The notes under the pieces are model-generated. The model made no database searches and was not told where the DNA came from. It saw only the letters and a program-made list of their open reading frames with translations. From Toxorhynchites rutilus septentrionalis (Eukaryota > Arthropoda > Insecta > Diptera > Culicidae): a stretch of 64,000 bases of DNA. Made by a program: the position numbers and the translations under genes. The DNA lies in contig NC_073745.1 in the NCBI RefSeq assembly GCF_029784135.1, forward strand, positions 317,104,287 through 317,168,286. The letters are read 5' to 3'. Below are positions 1 through 9,689 of the stretch, in pieces; the stretch's first letter is position 1; every line of letters begins with the position of its first letter.

Positions 1-234
1 GCTAAAGGTGTTGAATATGGAGAAGGAATTGGCCGGCATCCAAAAGTCGGTCATCCTTAGCACCTGCGCGATTGTCCGACAATTTCTCGGTCAGGACTGA
101 AACAGCACGAGCATGCAGATACGTGCATTCCGCAGAGCCTAGTCCCCCTTTGGCATTCAGAAGCCCGGGGGCAGGTGAAAATTCTGGCTAGGTTCGCCTA
201 GTTAAGAAGTGAGATAAGTCTGCCAAAAAAAAAA
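1..234 (+). mobile_element. 3' end of an R2/R4-like non-LTR retrotransposon (upstream array copy)
   Basis: The first 100 bases encode the last residues of the same polyprotein as the two copies downstream, ending in TGA at 98-100. A 3' UTR of about 120 bases and an A-rich tail near 225-234 follow. By eye it matches the corresponding end of the second full copy (8139-8374), including the TGA stop and 'gcagagcctag', better than the adjacent first copy, which has TAA and 'gcagatcctag'. The copy is cut by the window edge, so its 5' part is unseen. It shows that the array continues to the left. Confidence 0.9.
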
Positions 235-237
235 TAC

Positions 238-517
238 CATGGTTCTCAAATGGGGATCAACACTAGGGTAGGAGCCTACCTGTTGGTCTCAAATGTTCCT
301 ATCTCACGCCTCCACGAAGATCATATGACGACATTTTTAGATCGGGCGTGAACTGGAAACACACACCTGGTCTTGGCTCCGAGAACGGGTGTCGAAAGTG
401 GCTAAGTGAGGGGGTGCGAGCGAGTCAGAGCGCTATATCTCTCCCGGGGAAGGCCTCCCGGGTCATGGAGGCCTTGCCAACCCGCTGTCTCCCGGGCAAA
501 GGAGATACACCCAGAAA
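238..517 (+). promoter_or_regulatory. Structured 5' UTR of the non-LTR element, copy A
   Basis: This leader is rich in potential pairing. TCACGCC (304-310) can pair perfectly with GGCGTGA (345-351). GTTCTC (242-247) near the 5' end can pair with GAGAAC (381-386). GGTAGG/CCTACC forms a tight hairpin near 270-283. CTCACGCCTCC (303-313) can alternatively pair with GGGGGTGCGAG (410-420) with one mismatch. GGCTAAG (400-406) resembles the J4/2 segment of HDV-like ribozymes, which R2-type elements use to free their 5' ends. No full ribozyme fold could be established by hand. The same leader is conserved in copy B near 4321-4599. Confidence 0.4.
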
Positions 518-3500
518 ATGGAGCTACGTTCACGAAGAATACTCAGAATGCGATCGCCCGAGGAGGGTCCCCGAACTGGAGCTGGTCCTGGAACGGGCGT
601 AAGAGCGAGCGGCCAGCGGCTGGAGGGCGATGTGCAAGAGCGGGCCACCAGCCGGGTTCAACCCGAAGAGCTACCGCCACACGGAAACAGCAGCCATCGA
701 CATCACCAACGAAACGCTGCGCCTACGAGGCGTGTTGCGACTGTCAGACGACAGTCGTCCACACTTGTGGGTACTACTAGGCGACGGATCATGTGGACAC
801 ATGAAATGAATGAATTCGTGATCCGCGCCTATTACATCTGCACTGCTTTGGAGACGGACATGAGCGGTCGCCCTCGAATACTCGCAATGTTCGAGGAAGC
901 GTATCCAGAGTTCGTCGGGAGGCTTGACCAAAACGCGATGAACGCGAGGCGTAGAGCGATTGTACGCAACAATATGCTCTCCCAAACGCAAGTCGACGAG
1001 ATCAAGCAGCAGGTGCAGAGAGAACTAAGCTCCAGAACAAGCAGAGCAAGCGATGTGTCGAGACGAAGTTCAGTACGGCTGAGCAATTCATTCGCGAGTG
1101 GGGCACGCGAATCAGCACCAGTGGAGGCCACAGTACAACAACCCCCTGAGCCGGAAGATCCACAGCCAGATCAACAACTACTACGCGATCTGGTCTTCCA
1201 TTACGACGAGGCGATCTCACAGTTCCGCGACACGGACCCTTTGTCGCGCCCCAGGATCCCGAAGTTGCAGCATTCCCGCAGGCTGACAAGTGCAGTAAAG
1301 CTCATGAACGAGCACGTTCTTCCGCTGCACTTGGTTGATGCTGAGAACATGGAGGAGCTGCAACTGAAAGTTTACTGTGCTGCTGTGGCGACCGCCAAAA
1401 GTTTAGGATACCGTATTAGGCCAAGAGGCGGACTGCTCCAACATCTCCGTGAAAGGCGTGAGCCTCCATGACGAAGGAGATTGGAGCAACGGATCCTAAA
1501 CAAGCGCGCCGCAATTGGAAGACTGATGGCGTACAAAAGAGGCAGCAGATCGGCGAAATTATGTCGCCAAGTTGCTGTGATCGTGCGGCCTACTGAACTT
1601 CGCCAGCTGGGAGCTCACCAGCTGACGGAAAAACTCGACACACTGGTACAGCAATTGAGCGTCCTAACTAAACGGCTGAAACGTTACTCTGACTCTGCAA
1701 AGCGCCAGGAACAAAATCGGATGTTCAGAGATAACGAAAAAGCGTTCTACGACCACATTAGCGACGAGAAGCCCGACTACCGCGAAGGTTTGCCAGATAT
1801 TAGCGATGTGACGAACTTCTGGGCTGGTATTTGGGAGACCCCAGTAGAACATCGCGACGGGCAAATGTGGTTAAGACGGGAGGAGGAGAGTTGTGGTGAA
1901 ATTGGAGAGATGCCAGCTATCATCGTCGGAGAGAACGATGTCCGCGAAGCCTCGCGGTACCTGAGGAACTGGGCAGCACCGGGCCCCGATGGTGTCCAGA
2001 ACTTTTGGCACAAGAAGCTGACCGTCGCACATCCAAAGATAGCTGAGTGCTTCAACAAGGTGCTACGTGACCCACACAACCTTCCTGAATTCGCCACCCG
2101 TGGCGTCACCTTCCTCCTCCCGAAAGACAGCAACACATTGAACCCATCAAAGTACAGACCGATAACGTGCCTATCGAGTCTGTACAAAATACTGAGCAGC
2201 ATAATTACCGCCAAAGTTTCTGCTCACTGCGAACAGCATCACATCATCGCAGAAGAGCAGAAAGGATGCAGGAAAAATACGCATGGCTGCAAAGACCAGG
2301 CCATCATCGACGCAGCCATAGTCGGCCAGGCGGTATATAACCAGCGGAACCTAAGTATGGCCTACATCGATTACAGGAAGGCTTATGACTCCATACCTCA
2401 CTCGTTTCTCGTCCGGGTATTGGAGCTCTACAAAATTGATCCCGTCGTCGTTAGGTTCCTGCAGCATGCGATGAGGCAGTGGAGTACGTCTCTGCACCTC
2501 AGTGATGGGGAAAATGTGTTGCAGTCTAGAACGCTGCAGATAAAGAGGGGGATATTCCAAGGCGACTCTTTCAGCCCGCTTTGGTTTTGTCTGGCACTGA
2601 ACCCCCTCAGTAGGACGCTCAATAGAAACGGTCATGGCTATAAAATAAGGTATGGCGACGGCGCCCACGAAGAAGTGACCCATACCTTTTACATGGTCGA
2701 TCTCAAGGTCTACGCTGATTCACGTCAGCGTCTAGGTGTAGCTATCCGGGTTGTCGAAGACATAAGCAGGGACATCTGTATGGAGTTCGGCCTCGACAAG
2801 TGTCGCTGTGTCCACCTGCTGAAAGGACAACTTACCGAATCCGGAGGCTACGAGGTCTATGACGGCGAGTTTATAAGAGACATGGTTCGTGGCGAATCCT
2901 ATAAATATCTTGGATTCCGACAGCTCACCGGGATTCGCCACTCCGACATCAAGACGGAGCTGCGAGACAAGTTCTTGAGTCGAGTGAACTGTGTCCTGAG
3001 GACTTTCCTCAACGCGGGGAACAAGGTACGCGCGATCAACACATTCGCGGTTCCCCTGCTGACCTTCAGTTTTGGTGTAGTCAAATGGAGCAAAACTAAC
3101 CTAGAGGACCTTGAGAGGAGGATGAGGAAAGCATTCAAAGAGGCCGGAATGCACCATCCTCAATCGGCACTGGAGAGAGTTTCACTACCACGCAAAGAAG
3201 GGGGACTTGGAATCGTCGACATTTCTGCACTGTGTGTTGCCCAGGTACGACAACTGCGCGAGTACTTCGCAGAACGCGCCAACCAAAACGCGCTATACCG
3301 GGCTGTCTGCGCCGCCGACAGAGGATACAGCGCTCTGCACTTGGCGCAAGCGGAGTACCAACTCAACTGCAATCTGCAGACAGTGGAGGAGAAGATTGCA
3401 GCTTGGAAGCAGAAGGCAGTGCATGGTGCCCACCCCCATCAACTGGACCGGCCACACGTCGACAAGGCCGCATCTAATCTGTGGCTAACGCGTGGTGAAC

Positions 3501-4180
3501 TCTCTTCAGTTGTAGAAGCCGACATGATAGCCATCCAGGACAGGATAATGAAGACGAGAAACTGCAGGCGGTACGTCTGGCATCAAGACGTTGATGACAT
3601 TTGCCGGATGTGTCATCAACCAGGTGAAAACATAGAGCACATTATGGGAGGCTGTCCCGTTTTGGCCAACGCAGCCTACACCGAGCGCCACAACAACGTG
3701 GCCCGTATTGTTCATCGACAACTGGCGCTCCAATGTGCTCTACTGGAAGACAACGTACCGAACTACCGGTACCTGCCTGCACCTGTCCTGGAAAATGACC
3801 GTTTCAAGCTGTACTGGGATCGCACTGTTCTGACCGACCTCTCGATCCACCACAACCGCCCAGATATAATGGTTTACGACAAGAGCGACCGCAAAGTCAC
3901 CATCATCGATGTCGCTATTCCACTGAACCAGAATCTGGAGGAGACCCACGGTCGCAAAATCTGCAAGTACCGACCATTGGCCGTGGAGCTCAAGGAACTG
4001 TGGGGGCTAAGGGAGGTCCCAAGAATTGTTCCAGTCGTTCTCTCTGGAACTGGAATTATCCCGAAGACACTTCTGGAAGCGCTAAAGGTGTTGAACATCG
4101 AGAAGGAATTGGCCGGCATCCAAAAGTCGGTCATCCTTAGCACCTGCGCGATTGTCCGACAATTCCTCGGTCAGGACTAA
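518..4180 (+). pseudogene. Retrotransposon polyprotein (RT + restriction-like endonuclease), copy A, broken
   Basis: The reading frame from ATG 518 to TAA 4180 would give about 1,220 residues but is cut by one in-frame TGA at 1469-1471, where copy B has TGG (Trp). The N-terminal third has a basic, Trp-containing segment around MWTHEMNEF that looks like a Myb-type DNA-binding helix bundle (inference). The reverse transcriptase follows, with APGPDG, the YRPITCLSSLYKIL region, the YIDYRKAYDSIPH motif A and FQGDSFSPLWF motif B. The catalytic YxDD box reads YMVD here (GTC at 2696-2698) against YMDD in copy B, so a metal-binding Asp is lost. The C-terminus has a CX2CX8HX4C knuckle (CRMCHQPGENIEHIMGGC) and a RPDI...IIDVAIP nuclease core of PD-(D/E)XK type. 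In the family this enzyme nicks the target and primes reverse transcription. The nonsense codon and the lost Asp both argue that copy A is dead. An upstream ATG at 348 runs into another frame, so 518 is the better start. Confidence 0.85.
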
Positions 4181-4320
4181 AACAGCACGAGCATGCAGAT
4201 ACGTGCATTCCGCAGATCCTAGTCCCCCTTTGGCATTCAGAAGCCCGGGGGCAGGTGAAAATTCTGGCTAGGTTCGCCTAGTTAAGAAGTGAGATAAGTC
4301 TGCTAAAGAAAAAAAAAAAA

Positions 4321-7300
4321 ATGGTTCTCAAATGGGGATCAACATAGGGTAGGAGCCTGCCTGTTGGTCTCAAATGTTCCTATCTCACGCCTCCACGAAG
4401 ATCATATGACGACATTTTTAGATCGGGCGTGAACTGGAAACACACACCTGGTCTTGGCTCCGAGAACGGGTGTCGAAAGTGGCTAAGTGAGGGGGTGCGA
4501 GCGAGTCAGAGCGCTATATCTCTCCCGGGGAAGGCCTCCCGGGTCATGGAGGCCTTGCCAACCCGCTGTCTCCCGGGCAAAGGAGATACACCCAATAAAA
4601 TGGAGCTACGATCACGAAGAATAATTAGAATGCGATCACCCGAGGAGGGTCCCCGAACTGGAGCTGGTCCTGGAACGGGCGTAAGAGCGAGCGGCCAGCG
4701 GCTGGAGGGCGATGTGCAAGAGCGGGCCACCAGCCGGGTTCAACCCGAAGAGCTACCGCCACACGGAAACAGCAGCCATCGACATCACCCAAGAAACGCT
4801 GCGCCTACGAGACGTGTTGCGACTGCCAGACGACAGTCGTCCACACTTGTGGGTACCACTAGGCGCCGGATCATGTGGACACACGAAATGAATGAATTCG
4901 TGATCCGCGCCTATTACATCTGCACTGCTTTGGAGACGGACATGAGCGGTCGCCCTCGAATACTAACAATGTTCGAGGAAGCGTATCCAGAGTTCGTCGG
5001 GAGGCTTGATCAGAACGCGATGAACGCGAGGCGTAGAGCGATAGTACGCAACAACATGCTCTCCCAAACGCAAATCGACGAGATCAAGCAGCAGGTGCAG
5101 AGAGAAATAAGCTCCAGGAACAACAGAGCAAGCGATGTGTCGAGACGAAGTTCAGTACGGCTGAGCAATTCATTCGCGAGTGGAGGCCACAGTACTACAA
5201 CCCCCTGAGCCGGAAGACCCACAGCCAGATCAACAACTACTACGCGATCTGGTCTTCCACTACGACGAGGCGATCTCACAGTTCCGCGACACAGACCCAT
5301 TGTCGCGCCCCAGGATCCCGAAGTTGCAGCATTCCCGCAGGCTGACAAGTGCAGTAAAGCTCATGAACGAGCACGTTCTTCCGCTGCACTTGGTTGATGC
5401 TGAGAACATGGAGGAGCTGCAACTGAAAGTTTACTGTGCTGCTGTGGCGACCGCCAAAAGTTTAGGATACCGTATTAGGCCAAGAGGCGGACTGCTCCAA
5501 CATCTCCGTGAAAGGCGTGAGCCTCCATGGCGAAGGAGATTGGAGCAACGGATCCTAAACAAGCGCGCCGCAATTGGAAGACTGATGGCGTACAAAAGAG
5601 GCAGCAGATCGGCGAAATTATGTCGCCAAGTTGCTGTGATCGTGCGGCCTACTGAACTTCGCCAGCTGGGAGCTCACCAGCTGACGGAAAAACTCGACAC
5701 ACTGGTACAGCAATTGAGCGTCCTAACTAAACGGCTGAAACGTTACTCTGACTCTGCAAAGCGCCAGGAACAAAATCGGATGTTCAGAGATAACGAAAAA
5801 GCGTTCTACGACCACATTAGCGACGAGAAGCCCGACTACCGCGAAGGTTTGCCAGATATTAGCGATGTGACGAACTTCTGGGCTGGTATTTGGGAGACCC
5901 CAGTACAACATCGCGACGGGCAAATGTGGTTAAGACGGGAGGAGGAGAGTTGTGGTGAAATTGGAGAGATGCCAGCTATCATCGTCGAAGAGAACGATGT
6001 CCGCGAAGCCTCGCGGTACCTGAGGAACTGGGCAGCACCGGGCCCCGATGGTGTTCAGAACTTCTGGCACAAGAAGCTGACCGTCGCACATCAAAAGATA
6101 GCTGAGTGCTTCAACAAGGTGCTACGTGACCCACACAACCTCCCTGAATTCGCCACCCGTGGCGTCACATTCCTCCTCCCGAAAGACAGCAACACATTGA
6201 ACCCATCAAAGTACAGGCCGATAACGTGCCTATCGAGTCTGTACAAGATATTAAGCAGCATCATAACCGCCAAAGTTTCTGCCCACTGCGAACAACACCA
6301 TATCATCGCAGAAGAGCAGAAAGGATGCAGAAAAAATACGCATGGCTGCAAAGACCAGGCCATCATCGACGCAACCATAGTCGGCCAGGCGGTTTATAAT
6401 CAGCGGAACCTAAGCATGGCCTATATCGATTACAGGAAGGCTTATGACTCCATACCTCACTCGTTTCTCGTCCGGGTATTGGAGCTCTACAAAATTGATC
6501 CCGTCGTCGTTAGGTTCCTGCAGCATGCGATGAGGCAGTGGAGCACGTCTCTGCACCTTAGTGATGGGGAAAATGTGTTGCAGTCTAGAACGCTGCAGAT
6601 AAAGAGGGGGATATTCCAAGGCGACTCTTTCAGCCCGCTTTGGTTTTGTCTGGCACTGAACCCCCTCAGTAGGACGCTCAATAGAAACGGTCATGGCTAT
6701 AAAATAAGGTATGGCGACGGCGTCCACGAAGAAGTGACCCATACCTTTTACATGGACGATCTCAAGGTCTACGCTGATTACGTCAGCGTCTAGGTGTAGC
6801 TATCCGGGTTGTCGAAGACATAAGCAGGGACATCTGTATGGAGTTCGGCCTCGACAAGTGTCGCTGTGTCCACCTGCTGAAAGGACAACTTACCGAATCC
6901 GGAGGCTACGAGGTCTATGACGGCGAGTTTATAAGAGACATGGTTCGTGGCGAATCCTATAAATATCTTGGATTCCGACAGCTCACCGGGATTCGCCACT
7001 CCGACATCAAGACGGAGCTGCGAGACAAGTTCTTGAGTCGAGTGAACTGTGTCCTGAGGACTTTCCTCAACGCGGGGAACAAGGTACGCGCGATCAACAC
7101 ATTCGCGGTTCCCCTGCTGACCTTCAGTTTTGGTGTAGTCAAATGGAGCAAAACTGACCTAGAGGACCTTGAGAGGAGGATGAGGAAAGCATTCAAAGAG
7201 GCCGGAATGCACCATCCTCAATCGGCACTGGAGAGAGTTTCACTACCACGCAAAGAAGGGGGACTTGGAATCGTCGACATTTCTGCACTGTGTGTTGCCC

Positions 7301-8374
7301 AGGTACGACAACTGCGCGAGTACTTCGCAGAACGCGCCAACCAAAACGCGCTATACCGGGCTGTCTGCGCCGCCGACAGAGGATACAGCGCTCTGCACTT
7401 GGCGCAAGCGGAGTACCAACTCAACTGCAATCTGCAGACAGTGGAGGAGAAGATTGCAGCTTGGAAGCAGAAGGCAGTGCATGGTGCCCACCCCCATCAA
7501 CTGGATCGGCCACACGTCGACAAGGCCGCATCTAATCTGTGGCTAACGCGTGGTGAACTCTCTTCAGTAGTAGAAGCCGACATGATAGCCATCCAGGACA
7601 GGATAATGCCGACGAGAAACTGCAGGCGGTACGTCTGGCATCAAGACGTTGATGACATTTGCCGGATGTGCCATCAACCAGGTGAAAACATAGAACACAT
7701 TATGGGAGGCTGTCCCGTTTTGGCCAACGCAGCCTACACCGAGCGCCACAACAACGTGGCCCGTATTGTTCATCGACAACTGGCGCTCCAATGTGCTCTA
7801 CTGGAAGACAACGTACCAAACTACCGGTACCTGCCTGCACCTGTCCTGGAAAATGACCGTTTCAAGCTGTACTGGGATCGCACTGTTCTGACCGACCTCT
7901 CGATCCACCACAACCGGCCAGATATAATGGTTTACGACAAGAGCGACCGCAAAGTCACCATCATCGATGTCGCTATTCCACTGAACCAGAATCTGGAGGA
8001 GACCCACGGTCGCAAAATCTGCAAGTACCGACCATTGGCCGTGGAGCTCAAGGAACTGTGGGGGCTAAGGGAGGTCCCAAGAATTGTTCCAGTCGTTCTC
8101 TCTGGAACTGGAATTGTCCCGAAGACACTTCTGGAAGCGCTAAAGGTGTTGAATATGGAGAAGGAATTGGCCGGCATCCAAAAGTCGGTCATCCTTAGCA
8201 CCTGCGCGATTGTCCGACAATTTCTCGGTCAGGACTGAAACAGCACGAGCATGCAGATACGTGCATTCCGCAGAGCCTAGTCCCCCTTTGGCATTCAGAA
8301 GCCCGGGGGCAGGTGAAAATTCTGGCTAGGTTCGCCTAGTTAAGAAGTGAGATAAGTCTGCCAAAAAAAAAAAA
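4321..8374 (+). mobile_element. R2/R4/NeSL-group non-LTR retrotransposon, array copy B
   Basis: The second nearly full copy is about 4.05 kb and highly similar to copy A along its length. Differences are scattered substitutions, a 23-base deletion near 5181, a 1-base deletion near 6778 and an extra base just before the ORF start. The 3' UTR ends in an A tail (about 8361-8374) that runs straight into a tRNA-like SINE head (8378 on). It closes the array on its right side. Confidence 0.88.
4600..8238 (+). pseudogene. Retrotransposon polyprotein (RT + restriction-like endonuclease), copy B, frameshifted
   Basis: Same protein as copy A, from ATG 4600 to TGA 8238, broken by two frameshifts. A 23-base deletion near 5181, between short GAGTGG/CAGTGG repeats, shifts the frame after FASG. 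A single missing C near 6778 ('gctgattacg' against 'gctgattcacg') shifts it just after the RT active site. The reading therefore falls into three pieces: up to 5208, about 5180-6793, and about 6782-8238. Copy B keeps the catalytic YMDD (6752-6760) and the Trp codon that is a stop in copy A. Its CCHC knuckle and RPDI...IIDVAIP nuclease core are intact. The lesions of A and B do not overlap, so they arose independently from an intact parent. An upstream ATG at 4429 is in the same frame as 4600 in this copy only; conservation between copies favours 4600. Confidence 0.85.
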
Positions 8375-8377
8375 TAA

Positions 8378-8649
8378 GACGGCGCCAGTGGTTGTATGGT
8401 TAGCGTAACAGCCTCACAATCCGATCGGCCTGGGTTCAATCCCAGCTGGCGTCGTTGGGATTTTCTGAGGCGAAAAATCTCTGGTTACGTCTTCCTTCGG
8501 AGCGGAAGTAAAAGAAGTTGGCCCGGCTCATGAGTTGTTGAGTCTGATAGGTAGGAACAGGTGGAGTCGCCTCCCTGATGTCGGTGATTGGCACTAAAGT
8601 GGCGGAAATAGGCCGACGAAAAATAAGCGAAGATAAAAAAAAAAAAAAA
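8378..8649 (+). mobile_element. tRNA-derived SINE
   Basis: The head is tRNA-like: a 7-bp acceptor stem GCGCCAG (8382-8388) with CTGGCGT (8446-8452), an A-box-like TGGTTAGCGTAAC (8397-8409), and a T arm CTGGG-TTCAATC-CCCAG holding the B box GGTTCAATCCC (8433-8443). A tRNA-unrelated body of about 190 bases and an A-rich tail (about 8634-8649) follow. The layout is that of pol III-driven SINEs, which move with LINE enzymes. The tail and body argue against a free-standing tRNA gene, and the anticodon arm is imperfect. Confidence 0.75.
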
Positions 8650-8950
8650 CACTGAAAAAAATTACACATATCTAGAAAAGCCATAGGAACACATTTAAAT
8701 ATTAATTAGAGTAGTACTGAATCTCTAAATAAAAAAAATAAAAATTTCAATATTTTTTTTTTTTAGTGCTTATGATTTTTTTTAATAATTTTTCTTGATA
8801 CACCGTAGGGAGATGTACATTCAGGTTTTTTTTTTCAAATTTTTATCTCGAAGCTTTTGCGGATGGCGTGTAATAAACGAAAAAGTACGTTTTTAACTAT
8901 AGATCCTATGTTGAACCACATAGGGATTCAAATAAACCACCAAAATTTCT
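8650..8950. other. AT-rich gene-free spacer
   Basis: Poly(A) and poly(T) runs and simple AT-rich DNA follow the SINE tail. I see no gene, no recognisable repeat and no RNA gene. Confidence 0.5.
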
Positions 8951-8954
8951 TATT

Positions 8955-9372
8955 TTATGTCCTCTACAATATTTGCCATACAGCTAGTGATTTGGTTTGG
9001 TGACAATTTTTACTCCTCTACCCGGCCAGGCCCTTTGTATTCCATTTGTATAATAAACATCCCCCCCCTACCCCCTTTAGAAAGGGGGGAGGAGTGTTCA
9101 ATCACTAAAGAAACATTTATTGTACCCTTAAACCTCTACATGCCAAATTTGGTTCCGTTTGTTTGATTAATTATCGAGTAATGCAGAAATTTGTGTTTAA
9201 TTTGTATGGCAGACCCCCACCCCTTAGAGAGGGGTCTCGAACTATCATAAAAACTTTCCCCAGCCCCAAATACTCCTACATACCAATTTTCATGTCGATC
9301 GGTTTAGTAATGTCCTTCTGTCAGAGAGACAGACAGAAGGACGGACAGAAATCCGTTTTATATACATAAATA
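8955..9372 (-). mobile_element. Helitron-like repeat fragment (5' part)
   Basis: Read on the minus strand from about 9372 this has the AT-rich start and 'cggatttctgtcc' block, then 'tgaaaattggtatgtagg', an opposed run of Gs and Cs, and 'acacaaatttctgcattactcg'. The same blocks recur on the plus strand at 45088-45230, in an element that ends in a Helitron-style CTAG|T terminus. The 3' terminus is missing in this copy. No ORF is supported. Confidence 0.5.
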
Positions 9373-9617
9373 TTAACAAATTATTCAAAATTTCTGATCT
9401 AAAAATTAAGAAAACAACAAAAATAAAATACTCCGGATAATCAAGTCCTACCTGTATCTCAATCTCATAATTCATAACTCACATTCCGTGGTATGCATCG
9501 TAGAAACTGTATTGCGTGACATCTCTTCTTTGGAAAATTCCCTCTCCCACCGATCCGTTCAATCGTGACCCCATTCTACGTTAATCACGTACATTGTATT
9601 CCAGGGTATGGGCGCCC

Positions 9618-9630
9618 ACACACGAGCACG

Positions 9631-9689
<59 letters not shown>
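9618..9689. repeat. (CA)n microsatellite
   Basis: A CA dinucleotide run, with a few CG and AA interruptions, creates artificial His/Thr-rich open frames on both strands. These are not genes. Confidence 0.95.

Larger units (their letters stand above)
235..4320 (+). mobile_element. R2/R4/NeSL-group non-LTR retrotransposon, array copy A
   Basis: A nearly complete element of about 4.08 kb lies head-to-tail between two other copies. It has a structured 5' UTR (about 240-517), a single long ORF (518-4180), a 3' UTR of about 120 bases and an A-rich tail (about 4303-4320). Its 5' end ('ggttctcaaatgg') directly follows the previous copy's A tail and its own tail is directly followed by the same 5' sequence, so no non-element DNA is visible at either junction. 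Single ORF, central reverse transcriptase and C-terminal CCHC plus nuclease is the known architecture of the restriction-like endonuclease clades (R2, R4, NeSL, CRE, Hero). Which clade it belongs to cannot be settled by eye. Confidence 0.88.

Noticed and set aside
348..602. Separate small upstream gene before the non-LTR ORF
   Set aside because: In copy B the same frame fuses with the main ORF and in copy A it does not, owing to a 1-base difference, so it is leader sequence rather than a conserved gene.
8382..8452. A functional tRNA gene
   Set aside because: Acceptor and T arms fit, but the anticodon arm is imperfect and a SINE body with an A tail follows.
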